A stretch of 64,000 bases of DNA from Paenibacillus sp. PCH8. GTDB lineage: Bacteria > Bacillota > Bacilli > Paenibacillales > Paenibacillaceae. The DNA is taken from assembly GCF_002968835.1 (NCBI RefSeq), contig NZ_PKQK01000001.1, positions 2,418,001 to 2,482,000 on the forward strand, written 5' to 3'. Positions within the stretch are counted from its first letter, which is position 1; each line of letters opens with the position of its first letter. A program made the translations under genes and the position numbers. Of the stretch, positions 55,137-64,000 are shown piece by piece. Under the pieces are notes generated by a model. That model made no database searches, was not told the DNA's origin, and saw nothing but the letters and a program-made list of their open reading frames with translations.

Positions 55137-56147
55137 ATGGTCTACGTAGCAAGCGATACACGCTATGAAACGATGAAATACAACCGCGTGGGACGTTCAG
55201 GGCTGAAACTGCCTGCAATTTCACTGGGGCTGTGGCATAATTTTGGTGGTATTAATAACGCAGAGAACGGCCGTAATATGATTACCCGATCATTTGATTT
55301 GGGCATTACACATTTTGACCTTGCCAACAATTATGGCCCACCGGCAGGTTCGGCAGAGCAGTTGTTCGGACAGGTACTGGCCCAGGATCTGAAACCTTAT
55401 CGTGATGAACTTGTCATCTCCACCAAAGCGGGATATTATATGTGGCCAGGGCCGTATGGGGAGTGGGGTTCACGCAAAAATCTGGTATCCAGTCTGGATC
55501 AGAGCTTGAAGCGCATGGGCCTGGATTATGTGGATATTTTCTATTCTCATCGTTATGATCCCGAAACGCCTCTGGAAGAGACGATGATGGCACTGGACCA
55601 CATGGTCCGTTCTGGCAAAGCGCTCTATGTAGGCATCTCCAACTATCCCGCCGACCAGACGAGACAGGCGGCTGAAATTCTGAAAAGTCTCGGTACGCCG
55701 CTGTTGATTCATCAACCGAAATACTCATTGCTGGAGCGCTGGATTGAAGATGGTTTGCAAGATGTGCTGGATGAGTATGGAACAGGCAGTATCGCGTTCT
55801 GTCCCTTGGCACAAGGCGTACTCACCAACAAATATCTGAATGGAATTCCGGAAGATTCACGCGCCAAAGGTCCGTCCGTGTTCCTGAATGAGAACAATAT
55901 CTCTCCTGAGACGCTCCGCAAAGTGCGGGCGCTGAACCAGGTTGCAGCAGCACGCGGTCAGAGTCTTGCGCAATTTGCACTCTCCTGGGTTCTGCGGAAT
56001 GGCAGGGTAACTTCTGCGCTGATTGGTGCGAGCCGTCCTTCACAGATTGAAGAGAATGTGGCTGCACTCAGCCAACTGGAATTCTCTACAGAGGAATTGG
56101 AACGGATTGAGTCCATTCTGCGACCGGAGTCTGCTGATCATAAATAA
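55137..56147 (+). CDS. Aldo/keto reductase, YghZ/Gpr (L-glyceraldehyde 3-phosphate reductase) type
   Basis: A 336-residue NADPH-dependent reductase. Tetrad residues lie in THFDLANNYGPPAGSAE (Asp, Tyr), VISTKAGYYMW (Lys) and IFYSHRYDPETPLEE (His). The YGPPAGSAE segment, the PGPYGEWGSRKNL loop and CPLAQGVLTNKYLNG are hallmarks of the YghZ branch, which reduces L-glyceraldehyde 3-phosphate and methylglyoxal. AGAAGGG precedes ATG 55137 at 8 bases. Closed by the terminator at 56153-56194. Confidence 0.91.
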   Translation: MVYVASDTRYETMKYNRVGRSGLKLPAISLGLWHNFGGINNAENGRNMITRSFDLGITHFDLANNYGPPAGSAEQLFGQVLAQDLKPYRDELVISTKAGYYMWPGPYGEWGSRKNLVSSLDQSLKRMGLDYVDIFYSHRYDPETPLEETMMALDHMVRSGKALYVGISNYPADQTRQAAEILKSLGTPLLIHQPKYSLLERWIEDGLQDVLDEYGTGSIAFCPLAQGVLTNKYLNGIPEDSRAKGPSVFLNENNISPETLRKVRALNQVAAARGQSLAQFALSWVLRNGRVTSALIGASRPSQIEENVAALSQLEFSTEELERIESILRPESADHK

Positions 56148-56152
56148 CGTGG

Positions 56153-56194
56153 AAAAGGTGCATCTTAGCCATAATGGCGGAATGCACCTTTTTT
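56153..56194. terminator. Bidirectional terminator between the reductase and AraC genes
   Basis: AAAAGGTGCAT and ATGCACCTTTTTT with inner GCC/GGC pairing around ATAAT. Confidence 0.88.
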
Positions 56195-56212
56195 GTCGTT
56201 CCGGTATGTCAT

Positions 56213-57187
56213 TCATCGCTTGTTTTGTTGAGCGTTCTTCTGCAACCCCTGATGTGGCGGGCGAGACAGTATTTTCTCTCGATACAAGCTAGGGGCTTCC
56301 CCGTGAAATCGCTTGAACTGCTTGGAGAAATACAGGGCGTCTGGCATGCCGACGGATGCGGATACCTGTTCAATGGACAGATCTGGGCGTTCCCGTAGTA
56401 ACTGACGTGACTTGTCGATGCGTAATTTCAGCAGATAGGTTACGGGCGAAAGCCCGGTTTCCTGTTTGAAAATACGGGATAGATATGCACGGTTATAGCC
56501 CAGACTGGCAGACATTTGTTCAATGGAAACAGGGTAGGCATATTGGGTGGACATATATTGAATCATTTGTTTCACCGTACGACGGATGGAGGATTCACCC
56601 GGAATTAAGGTTTGTCCCTGCGAAAGGTGATCCTGCGCTTCAGCTAGAATCATATATAACGTACCCAGTGATGTGAAATGAGAGCTTTCTTTACGCTCGG
56701 CAAAAGCATCTTGCATGATGGATAACCAATCGGATATTCCACAGGACGGTCCCACATGAAAGACGGACTTCTCCGGTCGGAATCCGGCTTCCTCGGCATG
56801 CTGTGCAGCTTGGCTGCCGGTGAAGGCGATCCAGCGGTATTGCCAGGGATTGCGGGCATGAGACTGGTAGCTTACCAGCTGCCCGGGATGAATGAGAAAA
56901 CAATCACCAGCGGCCAAATCGTAGGTGTGCAGTTCGGTACGGAACGTACCCGCCCCCTTTTCTACATAATGCAGCAGATAATAATCAAACAGTTTCGGTC
57001 CGAGGGCGTGCCCCGGAAGGGTCTGGCTTGCCCCGGCAAACAGGACATGCAGTGCTCCTTGTTCATAATAGACAGGATTGGAGGCAACCGAATAACTGAG
57101 TGCTCCGCTTTTACCGGAAGGTAATAGCTGATTTTTTTCTCCAGAAGATGCAAGAGAGTCTTTCTTGGTGTTGGGTTGGTCTGTCAT
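56213..57187 (-). CDS. AraC family transcriptional regulator
   Basis: A 324-residue regulator with an N-terminal cupin-type sugar-sensing domain (DYYLLHYVEKGAGTFRTE then GDCFLIHPGQLVSYQSH) and a C-terminal double helix-turn-helix: YPVSIEQMSASLGYNRAYLS and LSIEQVSASVGMPDALYFSK, ending FKRFHGEAPSLYRE. ATG 57187 is used because AAGGA is too close to ATG 57193. It diverges from galK across 153 bases, so it is the likely activator of the gal operon; this is inference from position. Confidence 0.9.
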   Translation of the reverse strand: MTDQPNTKKDSLASSGEKNQLLPSGKSGALSYSVASNPVYYEQGALHVLFAGASQTLPGHALGPKLFDYYLLHYVEKGAGTFRTELHTYDLAAGDCFLIHPGQLVSYQSHARNPWQYRWIAFTGSQAAQHAEEAGFRPEKSVFHVGPSCGISDWLSIMQDAFAERKESSHFTSLGTLYMILAEAQDHLSQGQTLIPGESSIRRTVKQMIQYMSTQYAYPVSIEQMSASLGYNRAYLSRIFKQETGLSPVTYLLKLRIDKSRQLLRERPDLSIEQVSASVGMPDALYFSKQFKRFHGEAPSLYREKILSRPPHQGLQKNAQQNKR

Positions 57188-57269
57188 GGGCATTTCCTTC
57201 TTTCCGGGATGCTTCGATCATTATACGCTTTAAGGTCACATTTATCCATATGAAACACACATGGTTGCA

Positions 57270-57298
57270 TTACAAGGGGAACCGCTCTCTTGTATAAT
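57270..57298 (+). promoter_or_regulatory. Sigma-A promoter of the gal operon
   Basis: TTACAA at 57270-57275 and a perfect TATAAT at 57293-57298, spacing 17, about 40 bases before the galK start. Confidence 0.72.
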
Positions 57299-57340
57299 AA
57301 CATTAAGAAAACCACAACAAAGAGGCGAGGTGCACCTGTA

Positions 57341-58522
57341 GTGAACTTAACTGAATTGAAACAAAAGTTTATTGAGAAGTACGGAGTAAGTGGAGCGGAC
57401 ATCCGTGTGTTCCATGCCCCGGGTCGTGTGAATCTGATCGGTGAGCACATTGATTACAACGGAGGATACGTACTTCCGGCAGCACTCGAATTCGGGACAA
57501 CATTGATCATTCGGGAGCGTCAGGATGACAAGTTGCAGCTTGCTTCCACGAACATGTCCTATGAAGGGATACTGGATACCTCCTCCATCGGCAAGGAGAA
57601 AACAGGAGAATGGACCGACTATCCTGTTGGTGTCATGGTTGAACTGCAGGGCAAAGGCGTGAATGTAACGAAAGGGTACGACTTTCTGTACCACGGGGAG
57701 ATTCCGAACGGGGCAGGACTTTCATCATCTGCATCTCTGGAGGTACTTACCGGATTCGCGATTCAGTCTCTGGAGGGCGTGTCGGATATTGATACAGTTC
57801 AACTGGCGCTTCTGTCCCAGAAGGCAGAGAATGAGTTCGTCGGTGTCAACTGTGGAATCATGGATCAGTTCGCAGTCGCTAACGGAGCTAAAGATCACGC
57901 GATCCTGCTGATGTGTGACACACTCGAGTATGAAAAGGTTCCTTTCCGTACAGGTGCGTACAAACTGGTTATCGGCAACACGAACAAACGCCGCGGTCTG
58001 GTGGATTCAGCTTACAATGAACGTCGTTCACAATGCGAGCAGGCACTTGCCATTCTGAAGGAACAGCTGCCTGCACTGAATTACCTGGCTCAATTGACGC
58101 CAGAGCAGTTCGTAACGTTACAGGATCATATCAAGGATGAGAAAGTCAGACAGCGTGCACAGCATGTTGTGGAAGAGAACGCACGTGTGCTGGCATCGGT
58201 CGAAGCATTACAGGGTAATGACCTGGAAACCTTCGGCAAGCTGATGAATGCTTCTCATGAATCGCTTCGCGACTTGTACGAAGTAAGCTGTGATGAACTG
58301 GATGTCATGGTTGAAGAGGCTCGGCGGATTCCAGGTACGCTCGGTGCACGGATGACTGGCGCAGGATTTGGCGGTTGTACCGTATCGCTTGTGCATGAAG
58401 ATGATGTCAAACGTTTCGTAAGTGAAGTGGGTGCAGCGTATGAAGCACGTACCCGTCTCAAAGGTGATTTCTATGTATGTGGTGTAGGCGACGGTGTTAA
58501 AGAATTGAAGGAGGCGAAGTAA
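57341..58522 (+). CDS. galK: Galactokinase
   Basis: GHMP kinase making galactose 1-phosphate, first enzyme of the Leloir pathway. The 393-residue protein has the galactokinase signature GRVNLIGEHIDY at 28-39, the ATP loop PNGAGLSSSAS at 122-132, D175 in CGIMDQFA, and GARMTGAGFGGCTV near the end. The start is GTG 57341, 8 bases after GCGAGGTG; the frame from 57290 overlaps the promoter. galE starts two bases after its stop, so translation is coupled. Confidence 0.96.
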   Translation: MNLTELKQKFIEKYGVSGADIRVFHAPGRVNLIGEHIDYNGGYVLPAALEFGTTLIIRERQDDKLQLASTNMSYEGILDTSSIGKEKTGEWTDYPVGVMVELQGKGVNVTKGYDFLYHGEIPNGAGLSSSASLEVLTGFAIQSLEGVSDIDTVQLALLSQKAENEFVGVNCGIMDQFAVANGAKDHAILLMCDTLEYEKVPFRTGAYKLVIGNTNKRRGLVDSAYNERRSQCEQALAILKEQLPALNYLAQLTPEQFVTLQDHIKDEKVRQRAQHVVEENARVLASVEALQGNDLETFGKLMNASHESLRDLYEVSCDELDVMVEEARRIPGTLGARMTGAGFGGCTVSLVHEDDVKRFVSEVGAAYEARTRLKGDFYVCGVGDGVKELKEAK

Positions 58523-58523
58523 A

Positions 58524-59513
58524 ATGGCAATTTTGGTGACAGGTGGAGCAGGATATATTGGTTCGCATACGGTAGCGGCTTTGTTGGAACGTGGGGAAGA
58601 GGTTGTCGTACTGGATAACTTGCAGACAGGGCATCGTGAGGCGCTGCTCGGCGGTAAGTTGTATGAAGGGGATCTTCGTGACAAAGAAATTCTGGCGAAG
58701 CTGTTCGCTGAGAATTCAATTGATGCAGTGATTCACTTTGCAGCCAACTCGCTCGTAGGCGAGAGCATGAAAGATCCGGTTAAATACTATGACAATAACG
58801 TATTTGGCACATTGTGCCTGCTGGAAGCAATGAACGCAGCGAATGTGCGTCGTATCGTCTTCTCCTCTACGGCAGCTACCTACGGTGAGCCTGAGAAAGT
58901 GCCAATCGAAGAGAGTGATCGTACGGAGCCAACGAATGTGTATGGCGAAACGAAGTTGATGATGGAGCGTATGATGTCCTGGTTCGATAAGGTTCAAGAT
59001 ATCAAATATGTTTCCCTGCGTTACTTCAACGCAGCCGGGGCACATGACAGCGGCAAAATCGGTGAAGATCACCAGCCTGAGAGTCATCTGATTCCACTTG
59101 TTTTGCAAACGGCATTGAAACAACGTTCGCATATTGCGGTGTTCGGTGACGATTATGCAACAGAAGACGGAACATGTATCCGTGACTATATCCACGTGAG
59201 CGACTTGGCTGATGCGCATCTGCGTGCAGTAGATTATCTTCGCAAAGGCGAGAACAGCAATGTGTTTAACCTGGGTAACGGTACAGGATTCTCGGTTAAA
59301 CAAGTGATCGAAACAGCGAAGAAAGTGACAGGCCTCGACATTCCTGTTGTGCAGGAACCGCGTCGTGCGGGTGACCCGGCCGTGCTGGTGGCTTCATCTG
59401 CGAAAGCCAGATCCGTCCTGGGCTGGAATCCAAAATGGACCAACCTGGAAGATGTCATTCAAAGCGCTTGGAGCTGGCACCAATCACGTCCTGACGGCTA
59501 CGGAAAAAACTAG
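58524..59513 (+). CDS. galE: UDP-glucose 4-epimerase
   Basis: Short-chain dehydrogenase-type epimerase interconverting UDP-galactose and UDP-glucose with bound NAD. The 329-residue protein has GGAGYIGS at 7-14, SSTAATYGEP at 114-123, and the catalytic Y140 and K144 in VYGETK. RYFNAAGA and RDYIHVSDLADAH are GalE-specific. Its ribosome site, GGAGGCGAAG, lies in the end of galK. galT follows 14 bases later. Confidence 0.96.
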   Translation: MAILVTGGAGYIGSHTVAALLERGEEVVVLDNLQTGHREALLGGKLYEGDLRDKEILAKLFAENSIDAVIHFAANSLVGESMKDPVKYYDNNVFGTLCLLEAMNAANVRRIVFSSTAATYGEPEKVPIEESDRTEPTNVYGETKLMMERMMSWFDKVQDIKYVSLRYFNAAGAHDSGKIGEDHQPESHLIPLVLQTALKQRSHIAVFGDDYATEDGTCIRDYIHVSDLADAHLRAVDYLRKGENSNVFNLGNGTGFSVKQVIETAKKVTGLDIPVVQEPRRAGDPAVLVASSAKARSVLGWNPKWTNLEDVIQSAWSWHQSRPDGYGKN

Positions 59514-59527
59514 GAGGCGAACACCTT

Positions 59528-61126
59528 ATGTCACAGACTCAACTTGCAGCAGGTGCCACAGAGCGGACACCGGAGCAGCAGGAAGCACTGCATGCCATTG
59601 AACGTCTGGTTGCATTTGCCTTGCAAAAACAATTAATCGAGGAAGCGGATTGGGATTATAGCCGTAACCTTCTGTTGGAACAGTTCGGTTTTTCGGAGCC
59701 TTATGCCGGAGAGTTGGACACGACCGTACCCGATGGCCCGCAGTCGATGCTCGATACGTTAATTGATTATGGATTCACGATTGGACTCATACCGGAAAAT
59801 ACGGACACGTTCCGTGATTTGCTGGATGCCAAAATCATGGGTCAATTGATGGCCCGCCCATCCGAAGTGGTGCGCGCATTCCGCCACACGGAGCAGATGG
59901 AAGGCATTGAGGCGGCTACATCCCAATTCTATGACTTGTCGATTAACTCCAACTATATCCGGATGGATCGAGTCTCGAAGAATGTCTACTGGACACAGGA
60001 TACAGCCTATGGAGATATGGAGATCACCATCAACCTGTCGAAACCGGAGAAAAGTCCGAAGGAAATTGCGATGGCGAGATTGCTCCCACCTCCGGTATAT
60101 CCAAAATGCCAGTTGTGTCGTGAAAATGTAGGTTACGCTGGTCGGGTGAATCACCCGGCCCGCCAAAACCTGCGTGTTATTCCACTGAAGCTTAACAATG
60201 AGCCTTGGTTGTTCCAATACTCGCCTTATGTGTACTATAACGAGCACTGTATTATACTCCATCATGATCATGTGCCGATGAAACTGACAAAGGATACGCT
60301 GCGCAGGCTGCTTGCTTTTGTTGGAGAGTATCCGCATTACTTTATTGGATCTAACGCGGATCTGCCCATCGTGGGCGGTTCCATTCTGACACATGATCAC
60401 TTCCAAGGTGGACGTCATACGTTCGCGATTCAAAATGCACAGCCTGAAGCGGTCTTCCGCCATGCGGATGCACCTGGACTGACGCTGAGCCTTGTAAAAT
60501 GGCCCATGTCCGTGATGCGTCTGGCCTCACACGATCCTGCAGAGCTGCTCGAAGCGGGTAACGCTCTATACGAAGCGTGGAAGGTCTACAGTGATTCCTC
60601 TGTGGATATCGAAGCGTTCAGTGACGTAGATGGTGAGCAAGTACCGCACAATACCGTAACCCCAATCGTTCGACGCAGTGCAGACGGTGGTTATGAGATG
60701 GATCTCGTACTGCGTAACAACCGTACGAATGATGAGCATCCCGAAGGGATTTTCCATCCGCATCGTGAGATGCACCACCTGAAGAAAGAGAATATTGGAC
60801 TCATTGAAGTCATGGGCCTTGCCATCTTGCCAGGTCGTTTGAAAGAAGAACTGGATGGCATCGCTGATATTTTGGCAGGAGATACCCAGCTTGCTGAAAC
60901 GGCACAAGCTGCAGATCATGATTTGAACAAACATCTGCGCTGGGCAGAAGAATTGAAGGAAAACTACGGTCTTAACCTGACTAAAGAAGCGGCAGTTACG
61001 CTTGTGCAGCAGCAAGTGGGCTTGAAATTCTCCGAAATTCTTGAGCATGCAGGTGTTTACAAATATGATGAGGCTGGACGTCAGGCTTTCCGTCGTTTTG
61101 TAAGCAGCATGGGATATACTGAATAG
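59528..61126 (+). CDS. galT: UDP-glucose-hexose-1-phosphate uridylyltransferase, class II (GalT)
   Basis: Third Leloir enzyme, exchanging UMP between UDP-glucose and galactose 1-phosphate. At 532 residues it is the longer Bacillota class II form. Signatures are CQLCRENVGYAGRVNHPARQ, the HCIILHHDHVPM segment, and THDHFQGGRHTFAIQNA, which carries the His residues of the active site. AGGAGGCGAAC precedes ATG 59528. Last gene of galK-galE-galT, closed by the terminator at 61172-61203. Confidence 0.95.
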   Translation: MSQTQLAAGATERTPEQQEALHAIERLVAFALQKQLIEEADWDYSRNLLLEQFGFSEPYAGELDTTVPDGPQSMLDTLIDYGFTIGLIPENTDTFRDLLDAKIMGQLMARPSEVVRAFRHTEQMEGIEAATSQFYDLSINSNYIRMDRVSKNVYWTQDTAYGDMEITINLSKPEKSPKEIAMARLLPPPVYPKCQLCRENVGYAGRVNHPARQNLRVIPLKLNNEPWLFQYSPYVYYNEHCIILHHDHVPMKLTKDTLRRLLAFVGEYPHYFIGSNADLPIVGGSILTHDHFQGGRHTFAIQNAQPEAVFRHADAPGLTLSLVKWPMSVMRLASHDPAELLEAGNALYEAWKVYSDSSVDIEAFSDVDGEQVPHNTVTPIVRRSADGGYEMDLVLRNNRTNDEHPEGIFHPHREMHHLKKENIGLIEVMGLAILPGRLKEELDGIADILAGDTQLAETAQAADHDLNKHLRWAEELKENYGLNLTKEAAVTLVQQQVGLKFSEILEHAGVYKYDEAGRQAFRRFVSSMGYTE

Positions 61127-61171
61127 TTCTATTCGTTCATAGACTGTAGTAAATAATCTAAACAAACCAAG

Positions 61172-61203
61172 AGCGCCCTCTCACTAATGAGTGGGTGCTT
61201 TTG
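61172..61203 (+). terminator. Terminator of the gal operon
   Basis: AGCGCCCTCTCA pairs with TGAGTGGGTGCT (one mismatch, one G-T) around CTAA, followed by a short T tract. Confidence 0.7.
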
Positions 61204-61218
61204 TTATCTATCCGTACA

Positions 61219-61247
61219 TTGGAATGACCTTCTGGCCCATGTATAAT
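61219..61247 (+). promoter_or_regulatory. Promoter of the FMN-binding protein gene
   Basis: TTGGAA at 61219-61224 and TATAAT at 61242-61247, spacing 17. Confidence 0.65.
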
Positions 61248-61297
61248 GGGAATATGTGTATAGAATCGTAATTAAATGAAGAAACGGGGACGAATCA

Positions 61298-61885
61298 TTG
61301 GAAAAGCAGCCACTCAGTATTCCGTTAATAACAGATGCAGAAGAATTGCAGAACATGGTGGGTGAACCGCATGAACACGTTCGTAACAAGGCAATCTCAT
61401 TTGTGGATTCACATGTTCAGAACTTCCTGTCCATGTCACCATTATTTTTCCTGTCCACGGCAGATCGGGATGGTAAAAGCGATGTATCCCCGCGGGGTGA
61501 TGGAGCAGGGTTTGTGAAAGTATTAGATCCTTACCGGCTTGTCTATCCGGAACGTCCCGGTAATCGTCGGATTGATTCATTAATTAACATGTTATCAAGC
61601 CCAGGCGTAGGCATGCTCTTCCTGATTCCGAGTCTTAATGAAGTGTTGCGTATCAATGGTACAGCCTCCATTACGAAGGATGAGGAATTTATCGCAAGCA
61701 TGGGTTGGAGTGGTAAAACCATTGGTGCAGCTGTCATTGTGGATGTGGAGGAGTGCTTTATTCATTGTCCACGGGCATTCAAACAGGCCGGGTTGTGGGC
61801 GACAGAAACATGGGCGGAGTCAGAGGATTTACCTTCCACCAGCGAAATGTTCCGGGCACATTTAGAGATTAACGGATTGTTATAA
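61298..61885 (+). CDS. Pyridoxamine 5'-phosphate oxidase-like FMN/flavin protein (MSMEG_1061 type)
   Basis: A 195-residue split-barrel protein. FLSTADRDGKSDVSPRGDGA and the later RRIDSLINMLSSPGVGMLFL with INGTASI are the family features of PPOX-like proteins that bind FMN or F420; in Bacillota FMN is expected. The C-terminal CFIHCPRAFKQAGLW is typical of this branch. The substrate is unknown. TTG 61298 follows GGGGACGAATCA, a weak site. Monocistronic. Confidence 0.82.
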   Translation: MEKQPLSIPLITDAEELQNMVGEPHEHVRNKAISFVDSHVQNFLSMSPLFFLSTADRDGKSDVSPRGDGAGFVKVLDPYRLVYPERPGNRRIDSLINMLSSPGVGMLFLIPSLNEVLRINGTASITKDEEFIASMGWSGKTIGAAVIVDVEECFIHCPRAFKQAGLWATETWAESEDLPSTSEMFRAHLEINGLL

Positions 61886-61912
61886 AGTGAGTGACTATAG
61901 ATTTGTTTTTAT

Positions 61913-61941
61913 ATAAACGGGGTACTATAATTGGAGTTGCA
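61913..61941 (+). promoter_or_regulatory. Promoter of the iron alcohol dehydrogenase gene
   Basis: TTGTTT at 61913-61918 and TATAAT at 61936-61941, spacing 17, about 40 bases before the start codon. Confidence 0.65.
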
Positions 61942-61979
61942 CTACAAATTCTAAACTCCATTGGAGGCGACAAATAGAT

Positions 61980-63143
61980 ATGAGATCTTTCCAATTCTAT
62001 AATCCTACCCGGCTGATTTTTGGCAAAGGACAACTGGAAGCATTGAAAACAGAAGTGCCGAAATACGGTAAACGGGTTCTGCTTGTATATGGTGGCGGCA
62101 GTATCAAACGCAGCGGTTTGTATGATCAAGTGATCGGATTGCTCAAGGAAGCTGGGGCAGAAGTAACTGAACTGGCGGGCGTGGAGCCTAACCCGCGTTT
62201 ATCCACTGTGCATAAAGGCGTAGACCTCTGTAAAACCAACAATATTGACCTGGTTCTCGCTGTAGGTGGCGGCAGTGTTCTCGACTGCTCGAAAGCTATT
62301 GCTGTAGGTGCCAAGTATGATGGCGATATGTGGGATTTTGCTCAGCGCAAAGCCGTTGCACAAGACGCTCTTCCACTCGGTACCGTATTGACTATGGCAG
62401 CAACTGGTTCGGAGATGAACTCCGGTTCGGTTATTACGAATCAGGAAACACAAGAAAAACTGGGCTGGGGCAGCGCACATTCCTTCCCTGCATTCTCTAT
62501 CCTCGATCCGGTGAATACGTACACCGTTCCACTGGACCAAACGGTATACGGCATGGTAGATATGATGTCCCATGTACTGGAGCATTACTTCCATCTGGAC
62601 GCCAATACACCGGTTCAACTCGGCTTCTGTGAGACGATTCTGCGTACCGTAATGGAAACAGCACCTCGTCTTGTTGAAGATTTGGAGAACTATGAACTGC
62701 GCGAAACGATTCTGTATTGTGGAACAATGGCATTGAATGGCGTTCTGAACATGGGTCTCGCAGGAGACTGGGCAACACACAATATCGAACACGCAGTATC
62801 CGCAGTATATGATATTCCACATGGTGGTGGACTCGCGATCTTGTTCCCACACTGGATGAAACATAATCTGGATGTGAATGTGGATCGATTCAAACGTCTG
62901 GCGATCCATGTGTTCGAAGTGAATCCTGAAGGCAAGTCGGACAGACAGGTTGCTGAAGAAGGTATTGAAGCGCTTAGCCAATTCTGGACATCCATTGGCG
63001 CTCCAAACCGTTTGGCTGATTATGATATCGATGATAGTCAGATCGACGTAATGGCAGACAAAGCCATGTTGTTTGGCCCATTCGGTAACTTCAAGAAACT
63101 GCAACGTGAAGATGTTGTATCCATTTACAAAGCTTCTCTGTAA
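61980..63143 (+). CDS. Iron-containing alcohol dehydrogenase (butanol dehydrogenase YugJ-like)
   Basis: A 387-residue group III dehydrogenase, close in layout to NADH-dependent butanol dehydrogenases (BdhA, YugJ, YqhD). [19 protein letters not shown] starts it, [12 protein letters not shown] binds the cofactor, and the metal ligands lie in [13 protein letters not shown] and [20 protein letters not shown]. Its physiological substrate is probably a short aldehyde. GGAGGCGA lies before ATG 61980 with 9-base spacing. A single gene between its promoter and the terminator at 63187. Confidence 0.93.
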   Translation: MRSFQFYNPTRLIFGKGQLEALKTEVPKYGKRVLLVYGGGSIKRSGLYDQVIGLLKEAGAEVTELAGVEPNPRLSTVHKGVDLCKTNNIDLVLAVGGGSVLDCSKAIAVGAKYDGDMWDFAQRKAVAQDALPLGTVLTMAATGSEMNSGSVITNQETQEKLGWGSAHSFPAFSILDPVNTYTVPLDQTVYGMVDMMSHVLEHYFHLDANTPVQLGFCETILRTVMETAPRLVEDLENYELRETILYCGTMALNGVLNMGLAGDWATHNIEHAVSAVYDIPHGGGLAILFPHWMKHNLDVNVDRFKRLAIHVFEVNPEGKSDRQVAEEGIEALSQFWTSIGAPNRLADYDIDDSQIDVMADKAMLFGPFGNFKKLQREDVVSIYKASL

Positions 63144-63186
63144 ATTAATAATGAATCATAAGTACGTAGACATCCTGATGTTCGAT

Positions 63187-63220
63187 AACCGCAAGCCTCT
63201 TCATAGGCTTGCGGTTTTTT
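63187..63220 (+). terminator. Terminator after the iron alcohol dehydrogenase
   Basis: AACCGCAAGCCT/AGGCTTGCGGTT stem, then TTTTTT. Confidence 0.9.
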
Positions 63221-63330
63221 CATGTCTCGACTGGATAAGCATATGAACGAGGGAGAATTCTGAAGTAAGAAGAAAAGAATAGGATGATAATACCCATTAT
63301 CGGACCCTCAATACAATTAAGGAAAGATTT

Positions 63331-63356
63331 TGAAACATTTTGACGTTAGGTACGTA
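63331..63356 (+). promoter_or_regulatory. Sigma-W-type ECF promoter for the NfeD-like gene
   Basis: TGAAAC at 63331-63336, 16 bases, then CGTA at 63353-63356: an exact match to the B. subtilis sigma-W consensus. The B. subtilis counterpart (yuaF-floT) is sigma-W controlled, so both the motif and the gene point to an envelope-stress regulon. Confidence 0.78.
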
Positions 63357-63418
63357 TTTATTTACATGTGGAATGCTCAGTTAGGATGAAATTGCGGCAG
63401 AGGAGAGGAGGACAGGGG

Positions 63419-63955
63419 ATGGAGACATTATATTGGGGGTGTCTAATCGGGGGAGCCGTATTTGCGGTTGTCAGCCTTGTGCTAGGTGACTTGATTGACG
63501 GCTTGTTGGACGGAGCTTTTGAATTGCCGGGTCTTGATTTTTTCAAACCTGTTGTGTTGGCTGGTTCCATTACAACCTTTGGTGGGGCAGGTATTATGTT
63601 GATGCGTTATAGTTCAGTAAGTGCAATGTCAGGTCTACTATTATCCCTGCTTATAGGTATTGCTGCAGCCATGCTGGTATTCTTCGCATATATCAAACCG
63701 ATGCGTAACAGCGATGTCTCGATTGCATTTTCGATGAAAGAGTTACCAGGGAAAATTGGTGAAATTACCATTCCGGTGCCAGAAAAGGGTTTTGGCGAAG
63801 TGATGATCCGTTTCGCTTCCGGCAGTACGATTCAAACGGCATCCAGTTTTGAACACTTCCCCATTGCGGCGGGAGCACGTGTTGTAGTAGTGGATGTGGT
63901 AGACGGTGTATTGCGAGTGTCCGAATGGGAAGAGGATGTACTTAAAGAGTTATAG
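63419..63955 (+). CDS. NfeD-like membrane protein (YuaF type)
   Basis: A 178-residue protein with three hydrophobic segments in the first 95 residues and a C-terminal OB-like domain (GKIGEITIPVPEKGFGEVMI, ending VVVVDVVDGVLRVSEW), as in NfeD1b/YuaF. Such proteins sit beside flotillins and help organise membrane microdomains. ATG 63419 follows AGAGGAGGACAGGGG; an in-frame start at 63368 is only 12 bases from the promoter -10. At the window edge AAGGGGAGAG then ATG at 63997 hints at another gene, possibly the flotillin, but only four bases of it are visible. Confidence 0.85.
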   Translation: METLYWGCLIGGAVFAVVSLVLGDLIDGLLDGAFELPGLDFFKPVVLAGSITTFGGAGIMLMRYSSVSAMSGLLLSLLIGIAAAMLVFFAYIKPMRNSDVSIAFSMKELPGKIGEITIPVPEKGFGEVMIRFASGSTIQTASSFEHFPIAAGARVVVVDVVDGVLRVSEWEEDVLKEL

Positions 63956-64000
63956 GGAATTCGAAGCAACATAAGTACTTATGAATAAGGGGAGAGATGT

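Overview
The window looks like a chromosomal segment of a low-to-moderate GC Gram-positive bacterium of the Bacillales, most likely Paenibacillus or a near relative (inference from gene content and protein style; no database search was possible). Supporting signs are strong AAGGAGG-type ribosome binding sites, frequent TTG and GTG starts, two T-box leaders, consensus sigma-A promoters, intrinsic terminators after most units, and a gene order that follows the Bacillus subtilis yrv-yrr region: recJ, apt, rel, dtd, hisS, aspS, tcdA, rarA, cymR, iscS, yrrD, an AI-2E transporter, alaS, ireB, ruvX, a DUF1292 gene, mltG, two U32 proteins and a PBP. No tRNA, rRNA, insertion sequence, prophage or CRISPR array was seen.

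Layout. 1-9.6 kb: tail of a cation efflux gene, then recJ and apt, a convergent uracil-type permease, the rel-dtd pair and two small stress-type genes. 9.6-15.9 kb: an unusual SEC-C/HTH/repeat protein, then a T-box-controlled hisS-aspS-tcdA unit. 15.9-25.9 kb: lineage-specific insertions (purine-type permease, ABC exporter, HelD-like ATPase, EamA exporter with divergent LysR regulator), then rarA and a tandem crcB fluoride-channel pair. 26-39.7 kb: mnmA divergent from cymR-iscS, small conserved genes, alaS with its own T-box, then ireB-ruvX-DUF1292-mltG-yrrN-yrrO. 39.8-50.5 kb: chemoreceptor, class B PBP, second AI-2E protein, a broken polysaccharide deacetylase, ilvD, a KGG-repeat stress protein and a membrane acyltransferase. 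50.6-64 kb: 2-keto-3-deoxygluconate kinase (broken) and aldolase, hydrolases, a sirtuin, an aldo-keto reductase, an AraC regulator beside the Leloir operon galK-galE-galT, an FMN protein, an iron alcohol dehydrogenase and an NfeD-like membrane protein.

The main themes are translation and tRNA metabolism (three synthetases, TcdA, Dtd, MnmA/IscS, U32 tRNA hydroxylation proteins), stress control (Rel), purine handling, cell-wall and envelope functions, and sugar catabolism. Three single-base losses in homopolymer runs break two genes within about 5 kb; these are either sequencing errors or genuine decay. The best regulatory observations are a perfect sigma-W-type promoter before the NfeD-like gene, an Asp (GAC) specifier in the T-box in front of hisS, and a CRP/FNR-type palindrome next to a near-consensus cre site upstream of the kdg genes. 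I did not find a clearly new multi-gene system; the least explained pieces are the SEC-C protein with its odd upstream DNA, and the leader of ilvD.
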